From contig CAYVCP010000010.1 in NCBI GenBank assembly GCA_964450565.1, forward strand, positions 1 through 14,262: a stretch of DNA of 14,262 nt, in the 5' to 3' direction. Below the pieces are notes generated by a model. That model worked only from the letters and a program-made list of their open reading frames with translations. It had not been told where the DNA came from and ran no database searches. Shown here piece by piece: positions 1-5,456 of the stretch. Made by a program: the position numbers and the translations under genes. Source of the DNA: CAYVCP01 sp964450565 (GTDB lineage Bacteria; Patescibacteriota; Minisyncoccia; Minisyncoccales; CG1-02-41-26). Within the stretch, counting starts at the first letter, position 1. Each line of letters opens with the position of its first letter.

Positions 1-145
1 CGCTGAAAGCATCTAAGCGCGAAGCCTACCTCGAGATTAGGACTCATTTGAGATTGGTTGGAGATGACGACCTTGATAGGCTCTAGGTATAAGCTCCGTG
101 AGGAGTTAAGCCGAGGAGTACTAATAAATCAATTTTTTCTATTTG
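1..145 (+). rRNA. 23S ribosomal RNA, 3' end (partial)
   Basis: This is the last part of domain VI of the large-subunit rRNA. Conserved 3'-terminal blocks can be read directly: CGCTGAAAGCATCTAAGCG at the start, then GATGACGACCTTGATAGGCT and GAGTACTAAT near 116-125. The 5' part lies outside the window. The 3' boundary is an estimate: Escherichia coli 23S continues about 19-20 nt past the TACTAAT block, which places the end here near 145. The terminal helix with the 5' end cannot be checked. The strand shows that the rRNA operon reads rightward into the 5S gene. Confidence 0.95.
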
Positions 146-202
146 GAGTTCTTAAGTCCGCGCGGCTGGTAGTTATTATCAATTACTTTTTTTGAGTACA
201 GT

Positions 203-311
203 TATGGGGGTTATACTGAGGTTGTCCCACCCGATTCCATTCCGAACTCGGTAGTGAAATGCCTCAAGGCCGATGATAGTAGTTATCTGCGAAAGTAGGT
301 AGCCCCCGTAT
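203..311 (+). rRNA. rrf: 5S ribosomal RNA
   Basis: The 5S core is clear: GTTGTCCCACCCGATTCCAT and CCGAACTCGGTAGTGAAA, then the loop-E region GCGAAAGTAGG. The terminal stem pairs GGGGG (206-210) with CCCCC (303-307) and continues outward. The helix also runs past the mature molecule: AGTACA (195-200) pairs with TGTACT (313-318) across one mismatch, which looks like the precursor stem used in maturation. The gene is about 60 nt downstream of 23S, with no tRNA between them, and is followed at once by an intrinsic terminator. The exact ends are uncertain by a few bases. Confidence 0.95.
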
Positions 312-329
312 TTGTACTTAAAGAACAAT

Positions 330-352
330 AAGAGCAGTTTTGCTGCTTTTTT
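330..352 (+). terminator. Intrinsic terminator of the rRNA operon
   Basis: AGCAG (333-337) pairs with CTGCT (343-347) around a TTTTG loop. The stem extends outward by a G-T and two A-T pairs (330-332 with 348-350), and the 3' arm runs into a six-base T tract (347-352). This is a standard rho-independent terminator directly after 5S. Its T tract lies inside the spacer of the proposed mreC promoter, so the rRNA operon ends where the mre operon begins. Confidence 0.8.
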
Positions 353-367
353 GTTTTGTTGTATAAT
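340..367 (+). promoter_or_regulatory. Promoter of the mreC-mreD-mrdA operon, leaderless type
   Basis: A perfect -10 box TATAAT sits at 362-367, with a weak -35 candidate TTGCTG at 340-345 (spacer 16). The expected transcription start, about 7 nt after the -10 box, falls at or next to the A of the mreC ATG (373). The mRNA should therefore have no or almost no leader. No Shine-Dalgarno sequence is present. Confidence 0.65.
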
Positions 368-372
368 GTCTT

Positions 373-1158
373 ATGCAAAAGAAGAAAAAAATTATTTGTT
401 TCTTTCTATTTTTGATAATTTTGATTGCTATTTCTTTGCTTTTTGGCAAAAAGATAAAGAATAACTTTCATCTCATTTTTGCTCCTGTTGAAAAATCATT
501 TTATACTACGGCAGAAAATGCTTCGTTATTTTTTCCTTGTCTTTTAAAAGCAAAACAGATAGAAATAGAAAATCAAGAGTTAAGATCTAATAACTTTAAT
601 CTATTAACTGAAATCAATAAGATCCAAGAGTTAAAGAAAGAAAATGATATTTTGAGGAGTTCATTGTCTTTAAAGCAAAATCAAGGTTTTGATTTGATAA
701 TGGCTAATGTTATATCTAAAGAGTTAGATTATTTAATCGTTAATAGGGGATCAAAAGATGACATTGCTATTGGTATGCCTGTCATTACAGCAAACGGAGT
801 TTTAGTCGGTAAGATCAAAAAGGTTTTAAAGGATTTCTCTTTTTTAAGTTTAATTTCTAAAAAAGGCGATACTTTTGATGTTAAAATTGGAGAGTCTTTA
901 GGAACAGCAGAAGGAACAGGGGACACCATTCTTTTATTTCAATGGGTGCCTAAAGAGGAGGTAATCAAACAATACAGTAAGGTTTATACTGTAAATTTAG
1001 GCGGTAAATTTCCAAAAGGATTATTAATAGGAGAAGTTGATCAAGTGGAGAAGAATGATGTAGAAGCTTTCCAAAAGGGTACTATTTTTCCTTATTTTAA
1101 CCTTACACCCTTAGAAACAATTTTTATTATTAAGAATTTTAATGAAATTACTCCTTAG
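373..1158 (+). CDS. mreC: Rod-shape-determining protein MreC
   Basis: MreC is a single-pass membrane protein of the elongasome. It links the cytoplasmic MreB/MreD side to PBP2 outside and activates PBP2 in cell elongation. The 261-residue protein has a lysine-rich N-terminus and one membrane segment (about residues 7-24). A coiled coil follows (about 60-100, rich in E, K, N and L), then the double beta-barrel domain. Family hallmarks are the block around NRGSKDDIAIGMPV (124-137) with GVLVGKI after it, and FPKGLLIGEV (213-222). The length is normal for the family. The start is fixed by the -10 box only 5 nt upstream. The gene overlaps mreD by 17 nt, and the order mreC-mreD-PBP2 is the classical mre cluster. 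mreB, usually just upstream of mreC, is absent here; the rRNA operon sits there instead. Confidence 0.93.
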   Translation: MQKKKKIICFFLFLIILIAISLLFGKKIKNNFHLIFAPVEKSFYTTAENASLFFPCLLKAKQIEIENQELRSNNFNLLTEINKIQELKKENDILRSSLSLKQNQGFDLIMANVISKELDYLIVNRGSKDDIAIGMPVITANGVLVGKIKKVLKDFSFLSLISKKGDTFDVKIGESLGTAEGTGDTILLFQWVPKEEVIKQYSKVYTVNLGGKFPKGLLIGEVDQVEKNDVEAFQKGTIFPYFNLTPLETIFIIKNFNEITP

Positions 1159-1600
1159 GTTTTTTGCTCTAATTATTATTGTTTTGATGTTTTTCTTTTT
1201 AGAAAAAAGTTTTTTACCTTTTAGTTTACTTTTTTGCTTATTTTTCCTTTCTTTTTTCTATAAAAGATTTATTTTCTTATTTCTTTTTGTAGGAGGATTG
1301 TTTTTAGATTTTTATTCTCCCTTTCCTTTTGGTATCTTTCTAACTACTTTTTTGCTTATTTTTTTTCTTATTAAAATTTCAGAAAGATTTTTTCAAAAAA
1401 CAAACATACTACCCTTTCTCTTTTTATTCTGTTTTTCTTTTTTATGCTATACTTTTTTTCCTTTAGTTTTAGTATTTTTTTTACAAAGAAGTCTTTTTAT
1501 AATGCCTTATCTGTTTTCTTTATTGAGTAATTTCATTTTCTCTTTGTTTTTTTGTATTATTGGTTTTACAATTCTGAAATTATTTTATGAAAAAGATTAA
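1142..1600 (+). CDS. mreD: Rod-shape-determining protein MreD
   Basis: MreD is a small polytopic inner-membrane component of the elongasome that works with MreC. The 152-residue protein is almost entirely hydrophobic, with about five membrane segments. It contains the typical MreD motif GGLFLDFYSPFPFGIF (residues 51-66), comparable to the GLLLD...PLG motif of the family. Phenylalanine is exceptionally frequent (about 43 of 152 residues), which fits the T-rich codon use of an AT-rich genome in a membrane protein. The gene lies between mreC (17-nt overlap) and mrdA (14-nt overlap), which supports the call because sequence identity in this family is low. No ribosome binding site is visible, so translational coupling with mreC is likely. 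Confidence 0.88.
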   Translation: MKLLLRFFALIIIVLMFFFLEKSFLPFSLLFCLFFLSFFYKRFIFLFLFVGGLFLDFYSPFPFGIFLTTFLLIFFLIKISERFFQKTNILPFLFLFCFSFLCYTFFPLVLVFFLQRSLFIMPYLFSLLSNFIFSLFFCIIGFTILKLFYEKD

Positions 1601-3494
1601 AAAGAGAGCAAAAGAAGTTAATATTGAAGATATTTTTTTAGACAGAGCCATTAAGGAGAGAGAAGAAGAGATTCAAGATATGAAAATAGAAGTTCCCTTA
1701 CAAAGAACTAACTTTTTTATTCTTATCTTTTTACTCTTTATCGTTTTTGGCACTTTTCTTTTTGTAACTTTTTCTTTACAAAAAAAACAAGAAGAATACA
1801 ATAATTTAGCTGAACAAAATAAATATGTTTCCTTAAAGTACTCTTCAGAACGAGGTATTATTTATGATAAAAATATGATTCCTTTGGTAGAAAATGAAGC
1901 TAGTTTTGATCTTTATTTTAATCAAGATGGTAGTTTTGATAAGGTAACACAGATTTTTCAAGATGTTTCTTTTTCTACCTCAACAGAAACTTGGATTTTA
2001 ATAAAAGAAAACTTAAGTCATAGAGAGGTTATTCTTTTTGAAACTAAAAAAGCAGATTTACCCTTTTTACAAATAAAAAAAAGAATTTTAAGAAGATATG
2101 AAAGTGAAGGTTGTTTAAGTCATGTTTTAGGATATTTAGGTAAAATTACGAAAGAAGAATTTCTTAATTTAAGAGATTATGAATTTAATGACTATATTGG
2201 AAAAACTGGTATAGAAAATTATTATGAAACTATCCTAAAAGAAAAGAAGGGAACGATCCTTATAGAGAGAACTGCAAGTGGTAAAGAAATCTCAAGGCAT
2301 ATGACTGGCGTAGCACAGTCCGGAGATAGTATTACACTTTCTTTAGATATAGAATTTCAAAAACAAATAGAAAAAAGCTTGCTTAAAGTGTTAGAGGAAG
2401 TTGATTCAGACACAGGGTCTGTTATAGCTTTGAATCCAAGTAATGGAGAAATACTTGCTTTAGTTTCTTATCCTGCTTACGATAACAATCTTTTCTCAAA
2501 AGGTATTTCTGTTGAAGATTGGCAAGAGCTTAATCAAGATAGTCGTAACCCTCAACTCAATAGAGTAATTGGCGGAGTATATCCTACTGGTTCTGCTATC
2601 AAACCAGTGATTGGTCTGGCAGCTTTAGAAGAGGGGGTTATAAAAGAGGATACTTCTATTTTTTGTCCCAAAGAACTTTGTATTGAAAATCAATATGATT
2701 CTGAAATTGCGGAATGTTTTCCTGACTGGGAATATCATGGTTGGTCTGATATAAAAAGAGCTATTGCAGAATCAGTCAACCCTTTCTTTTATATTATTGG
2801 GGGAGGGTATAAAGCTCCAAAAAATTCTAGTAAATTTTTTAATCCTAATTTACCGAGAAATTTTATTGGATTAGGGGCTGTCAAAATAGCGAAACATTTA
2901 ATAAAGTTAGGATTTTCAGAAAAAACTGGCATTGATTTACCTGGAGAAGTTGAAGGAAGAGTGCCAACTCCAGAATGGAAAGAGGAATATTTTTCTACTG
3001 CATTATCCCAAAAGTGGTATTTAGGAGATACTTATAATTTATCAATTGGACAAGGTTATTTCTTATCTACCCCCTTACAATTAGCAGTAGCTTTTTCTGG
3101 TATCGTAAATAACGGTATCATTTATAAGCCACATTTTTTAAAAAGTATTATAAGAGATGAAATAACACAAGACAATGAGGCAGTCATCCTAAAAGAGAAT
3201 ATTGCTAATGAGGAAACATTAAATATTATCAAGCAAGGAATGAGACAAACAGTAACTTCTGGTTCTGCTGTGAGGCTAAACAGTTTATCTGTGACTGCTG
3301 GAGCTAAAACTGGTACAGCTCAAGTTTATTCAAAAAGTGATATTTACCATAACTGGATAGTTGTGTTTGCTCCTTATGAAAATCCTGAAATAGTCATTGT
3401 TGTTTTAATAGAAAAGGTTAAGGGCTTAAAATTAGCAGCTCAAAAAGTGGCTCAAGAAGTATTGGAGTGGTATTTTACTAAAATAGATTTGTAA
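1587..3494 (+). CDS. mrdA: Penicillin-binding protein 2, peptidoglycan transpeptidase
   Basis: This is a class B penicillin-binding protein that crosslinks peptidoglycan during elongation with the MreC/MreD/RodA complex. The 635-residue protein has a charged 40-residue cytoplasmic leader (with VNIEDIFLD), one membrane anchor (about 42-64), a PBP dimerisation domain beginning around SERGIIYDKN (87-96), and a C-terminal transpeptidase domain. All three catalytic motifs are intact: S336-A-I-K339 (YPTGSAIKP), S396-V-N398 and K574-T-G576 (KTGTAQ). Cysteines at 360, 365 and 377 lie between the first two motifs, in a region where some PBP2 proteins bind zinc; whether they do so here is unknown. The start overlaps the end of mreD by 14 nt. 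rodA, the usual partner, is not in the window. The symbol follows E. coli usage; pbpA is an alternative name. Confidence 0.94.
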   Translation: MKKIKKRAKEVNIEDIFLDRAIKEREEEIQDMKIEVPLQRTNFFILIFLLFIVFGTFLFVTFSLQKKQEEYNNLAEQNKYVSLKYSSERGIIYDKNMIPLVENEASFDLYFNQDGSFDKVTQIFQDVSFSTSTETWILIKENLSHREVILFETKKADLPFLQIKKRILRRYESEGCLSHVLGYLGKITKEEFLNLRDYEFNDYIGKTGIENYYETILKEKKGTILIERTASGKEISRHMTGVAQSGDSITLSLDIEFQKQIEKSLLKVLEEVDSDTGSVIALNPSNGEILALVSYPAYDNNLFSKGISVEDWQELNQDSRNPQLNRVIGGVYPTGSAIKPVIGLAALEEGVIKEDTSIFCPKELCIENQYDSEIAECFPDWEYHGWSDIKRAIAESVNPFFYIIGGGYKAPKNSSKFFNPNLPRNFIGLGAVKIAKHLIKLGFSEKTGIDLPGEVEGRVPTPEWKEEYFSTALSQKWYLGDTYNLSIGQGYFLSTPLQLAVAFSGIVNNGIIYKPHFLKSIIRDEITQDNEAVILKENIANEETLNIIKQGMRQTVTSGSAVRLNSLSVTAGAKTGTAQVYSKSDIYHNWIVVFAPYENPEIVIVVLIEKVKGLKLAAQKVAQEVLEWYFTKIDL

Positions 3495-3516
3495 TTTTAT
3501 TATTTTCTATTATCAT
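3489..3516 (+). promoter_or_regulatory. Candidate promoter of lysS, leaderless type
   Basis: TTGTAA (3489-3494) and TATCAT (3511-3516) are separated by 16 nt. The -10 box is 7 nt before the lysS ATG, which puts the start of transcription at or just before the start codon. There is no Shine-Dalgarno site. The -35 box overlaps the stop codon of mrdA, and no terminator is seen between mrdA and lysS, so read-through from the mre operon is also possible. Confidence 0.5.
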
Positions 3517-3523
3517 AAAGTAT

Positions 3524-4981
3524 ATGGCAAATATAGACGAAATCATTAAGAACAGGAGAGCTAAGCTTAAAGGACTTGAGGGAAGGGGTGTTAATCCTTA
3601 CCCTTCAAAGGTTAAAAGAACAAAAACAATAAAAGAAGTTTTAAATACTTCATTTTCTGTAAACAAGAAAGATATTTTTATTGTTGGGAGATTAAAGGCC
3701 CAAAGAGGACATGGTGGTATGTTTTTTTTAGATGTTGAGGATGGCACAGATAAAATTCAGGTTTTATTAAGGAAAGATAGAGTGGGGGAGAAGTCTTTTG
3801 ATTATTATAAAAAATATTTTGATATTGGAGACTTTGNNNNNNNNNNTGATTTAATAAAGACTAAAACAAAACAGAAAGCCATTCTTTGCTCTACTTTTAA
3901 AATAATTTCAAAATCTCTTCTCCCTCTACCAGAAAAATGGCACGGGTTACAAGACATAGAAGAAAAGCTAAGAAAAAGATATTTAGATATTATCTTTGAT
4001 CCCACTATAAAAGAAATGATTCAGAAAAGAGATATTTTCTGGAATTCAATTAGGGACTTTTTAAAACAAAAAGGATTTATGGAAGTAGAAACTCCTGTTT
4101 TAGAAGTAAAAGCAGGAGGAGCTGATGCTACTCCTTTTAAAACACATCACAATGCCCTTGATTTGGATGTTTATTTAAGAATATCTATGGGAGAACTTTG
4201 GCAGAAAAGATTGATGGTAGCTGGCCTAGAAAAGACATTTGAAATAGGAAGGCAGTTTAGGAACGAAGGAATGGACCAAGAACATTTGCAGGATTATACT
4301 CAAATGGAATTTTATTTAGCATATGCTGATTATAAAGAAGGTATGAAATTGGTAGAAGAAATGTATAAATACATTATTAAAAAAACATTTCATACATTAA
4401 AATTTAATATTGGAGACTTTAAAATAGATTTTTCTAAGAAGTGGGCTGTGTATGATTATAGGGAAATTGTACAGAAATATACCAAGATAGATGTTTTGGA
4501 TGTTTCCTTAAAAGAAATAGAGAAAAAGTTAAAAGATCTTAAGATTGATTATGAGAAAAAGGGGTTTAATAAAATAAGGGGCATTGATAACTTATGGAAA
4601 TATTGTAGGAAGAGAATAGCAGGACCTGCTTTTCTCATTAACCACCCCATCTCAATGTCTCCTCTATCCAAGAGACAAGAAAAGAATAAGGAATTAGCTC
4701 AAAGATTTCAAGTTATTATAGCTGGGACAGAACAGGGGAATGGTTATTCAGAACTAAACAATCCTATTGATCAAAAAGAAAGATTCATAGAACAGCAAAG
4801 ACTAAGAGATCAAGGAGACAAAGAAGCTCAAATGAATGACCAAGACTTTGTTGAGGCCTTAGAATATGGAATGCCCCCAACATGTGGCTTTGGGTTATCT
4901 GAAAGACTCTTTTCATCTTTAATGGGAAAACCAGCTCGTGAAGCTCAAATATTTCCTTTAATGAGGCCTAAAAAAGATTGA
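3524..4981 (+). CDS. lysS: Lysyl-tRNA synthetase, class II
   Basis: The enzyme charges tRNA-Lys with lysine in the cytoplasm. It has an N-terminal OB-fold anticodon-binding domain (about residues 50-130: VGRLKAQRGHGGMFFLDVEDG) and a class II catalytic core. Motif 1 is around FMEVETPVLEVKAGGADATPF (185-205). Motif 2 is FEIGRQFRNEGMDQEHL (239-255). Motif 3 is the variant GFGLSERLF (455-463), instead of the GIGIDRL form of E. coli LysRS. The HLQDYTQMEF block and the 'SERL' motif 3 resemble what I recall from Patescibacteria LysRS. The LPLPEKWHGLQD block (133-144) is strongly conserved. The 485-residue length is normal. The reading frame crosses a run of ten N (3837-3846), so residues 105-108 are unknown. 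The ATG start is supported by the -10 box just upstream. The gene faces a small minus-strand gene beyond its 3' end. Confidence 0.95.
   Translation: MANIDEIIKNRRAKLKGLEGRGVNPYPSKVKRTKTIKEVLNTSFSVNKKDIFIVGRLKAQRGHGGMFFLDVEDGTDKIQVLLRKDRVGEKSFDYYKKYFDIGDFXXXXDLIKTKTKQKAILCSTFKIISKSLLPLPEKWHGLQDIEEKLRKRYLDIIFDPTIKEMIQKRDIFWNSIRDFLKQKGFMEVETPVLEVKAGGADATPFKTHHNALDLDVYLRISMGELWQKRLMVAGLEKTFEIGRQFRNEGMDQEHLQDYTQMEFYLAYADYKEGMKLVEEMYKYIIKKTFHTLKFNIGDFKIDFSKKWAVYDYREIVQKYTKIDVLDVSLKEIEKKLKDLKIDYEKKGFNKIRGIDNLWKYCRKRIAGPAFLINHPISMSPLSKRQEKNKELAQRFQVIIAGTEQGNGYSELNNPIDQKERFIEQQRLRDQGDKEAQMNDQDFVEALEYGMPPTCGFGLSERLFSSLMGKPAREAQIFPLMRPKKD
3837..3846. other. Assembly gap (10 N) inside lysS
   Basis: Ten undetermined bases interrupt the OB-fold domain of lysS between the codons for GDF and DLIKTKT. 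The flanks are in frame across ten bases. Homologous LysRS proteins (for example GDILGAKGKLFKTKT in E. coli) have five residues at this place, while ten N leave only four. The run may therefore be a fixed-size placeholder for a gap that is really about 13 nt. Confidence 0.97.
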
Positions 4982-5006
4982 GCAACCCCTCTTAGGATTG
5001 CTCAAT
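4970..5006 (-). terminator. Intrinsic terminator of the small minus-strand gene, overlapping the lysS 3' end
   Basis: ATTGAGCAA (4977-4985) and TTGCTCAAT (4998-5006) form a perfect 9-bp inverted repeat. Read on the minus strand, the hairpin is followed by C and six T (complement of the A run 4970-4975), which is a good rho-independent terminator. On the plus strand the hairpin is followed by GATCTAGG with no T tract. It therefore serves the leftward gene. It begins 3 nt past that gene's stop codon and includes the lysS stop codon. Confidence 0.8.
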
Positions 5007-5009
5007 GAT

Positions 5010-5204
5010 CTAGGAAGACATTATGTCCATTACCTGAATTATGGACAAAAGAACAAGGGTTACAACTAATAAAACATTGGTTGCGGTTGCTGTTCTTGTC
5101 ATTTCAGAAAAAGTCTTCGCTCTCCTTATTTTTATGACTAGTGTCGAGAGAATAAGGAATAGTAACAAGACGAAAGAGAGTAAGATTGTTCTTACAGAAA
5201 TCAT
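5010..5204 (-). CDS. Unrecognised small membrane protein, two predicted membrane segments
   Basis: I do not recognise a family. The 64-residue product begins MISVRTILLS. It has one hydrophobic segment at about residues 6-25, a short basic loop (KIRRAK, then a Ser/Thr-rich stretch), a second hydrophobic segment at about 43-58, and the end VMDIMSS. The positive-inside rule would place the loop in the cytoplasm. Three independent signals show it is a real gene: a perfect Shine-Dalgarno AAAGGAGGT 6 nt before the ATG, a TTGACA promoter just upstream, and an intrinsic terminator just after the stop codon. A longer in-frame reading from a GTG at 5222 would place the Shine-Dalgarno inside the coding region, so the ATG at 5204 is preferred. 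The gene is convergent with lysS and divergent from the serS operon, with overlapping promoters. The function is unknown. Confidence 0.8.
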   Translation of the reverse strand: MISVRTILLSFVLLLFLILSTLVIKIRRAKTFSEMTRTATATNVLLVVTLVLLSIIQVMDIMSS

Positions 5205-5210
5205 TTTTTT

Positions 5211-5219
5211 ACCTCCTTT
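5211..5219 (-). promoter_or_regulatory. Ribosome binding site of the small membrane protein gene
   Basis: The minus strand reads AAAGGAGGT followed by six A and ATG. It is the only near-perfect Shine-Dalgarno in the window and decides the start at 5204 over the in-frame GTG at 5222. The proposed transcription start near 5221 puts this site at the very 5' end of the mRNA. Confidence 0.85.
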
Positions 5220-5227
5220 CACGATTT

Positions 5228-5255
5228 ATCTTAAACAAAAACTTGACATTGTCAA
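5228..5255 (-). promoter_or_regulatory. Promoter of the small minus-strand gene
   Basis: On the minus strand a consensus -35 TTGACA (complement of 5250-5255) is followed after 16 nt by TAAGAT (complement of 5228-5233), a 4/6 match to the -10 consensus. Transcription would start near 5221, giving a leader of about 17 nt. This promoter overlaps the rightward serS promoter. Confidence 0.65.
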
Positions 5256-5270
5256 TAATAAAATTATTAT
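5243..5270 (+). promoter_or_regulatory. Promoter of the T-box/serS operon
   Basis: A consensus -35 TTGACA (5243-5248) is followed after 16 nt by TATTAT (5265-5270), a 5/6 match to the -10 consensus. Transcription should start near 5277, so the mRNA has a leader of about 180 nt that holds the T-box. Its -35 box and that of the opposite promoter form a near-palindrome, TTGACA-T-TGTCAA (5243-5255). Confidence 0.7.
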
Positions 5271-5276
5271 TATATA

Positions 5277-5443
5277 AAGGCAAGGAAAGAGGGTTTTCCA
5301 CCTCTGGAGCTGTTGAGGGAAAATGTTTGTTAACCTCAATCGTATCGGCTACGTTACAGTCATGTATGAGGCTATTTGAATAAAATAGTAAAACAAGGTG
5401 GCACAGCGATAATTTCGCCCTTGTAAAGGCGGAGTTTTATTTT
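5277..5443 (+). promoter_or_regulatory. T-box riboswitch in the serS leader, expected to sense tRNA-Ser
   Basis: A T-box antiterminator can be built base by base. Helix A1 is ACAAGG (5393-5398) with CCTTGT (5419-5424). A 7-nt bulge TGGCACA (5399-5405) follows. Helix A2 is GCGA (5406-5409) with TCGC (5415-5418), with loop TAATT. The sequence matches the family consensus GGTGGNACCGCGA with one change (C to A at 5405). The variable base of TGGN is C, which would pair with a G discriminator as in bacterial tRNA-Ser and agrees with the downstream serS. A 6-bp Stem III (CTATTT 5372-5377 with AAATAG 5383-5388) lies just before the antiterminator. The 3' arm of the antiterminator is reused in the terminator at 5413-5434. 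Stem I must lie in about 5280-5371. I could not fold it uniquely: a TTGAGG/CCTCAA helix (5313-5318 with 5334-5339) is present, and several Ser codons (for example TCG 5340-5342, TCA 5360-5362) could be the specifier. Confidence 0.85.
5413..5443 (+). terminator. Regulatory intrinsic terminator of the T-box
   Basis: CG (5416-5417) and CCTT (5419-5422) pair with AAGG (5426-5429) and CG (5430-5431), with C5418 bulged and a GTA loop. Weaker T-G and T-A pairs extend the base to 5413/5434. TTTTATTTT follows (5435-5443). The 5' arm shares bases 5415-5424 with the antiterminator, so the two structures exclude each other, as expected for a transcriptional T-box. Confidence 0.8.
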
Positions 5444-5456
5444 AAAATAAAGATAT

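Noticed and set aside
146..194. Possible tRNA gene between 23S and 5S
   Set aside because: No cloverleaf or T-arm sequence (GTTCGAATC) is present in this short spacer.
4977..5006. Hairpin as a plus-strand terminator for lysS
   Set aside because: No T tract follows on the plus strand; the T run is on the minus strand, so it is assigned to the leftward gene.
5205..5222. GTG start giving a 70-residue form of the small membrane protein
   Set aside because: The six extra codons are the Shine-Dalgarno and its spacer for the ATG at 5204.
5041..5277. 78-residue plus-strand frame opposite the small membrane protein gene
   Set aside because: It has no ribosome binding site or promoter. It runs against a gene with a perfect Shine-Dalgarno, promoter and terminator, and through the divergent promoter region.
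5186..5383. 65-residue plus-strand frame through the promoter region and T-box leader
   Set aside because: It crosses both promoters and the structured RNA leader, with no start signals.
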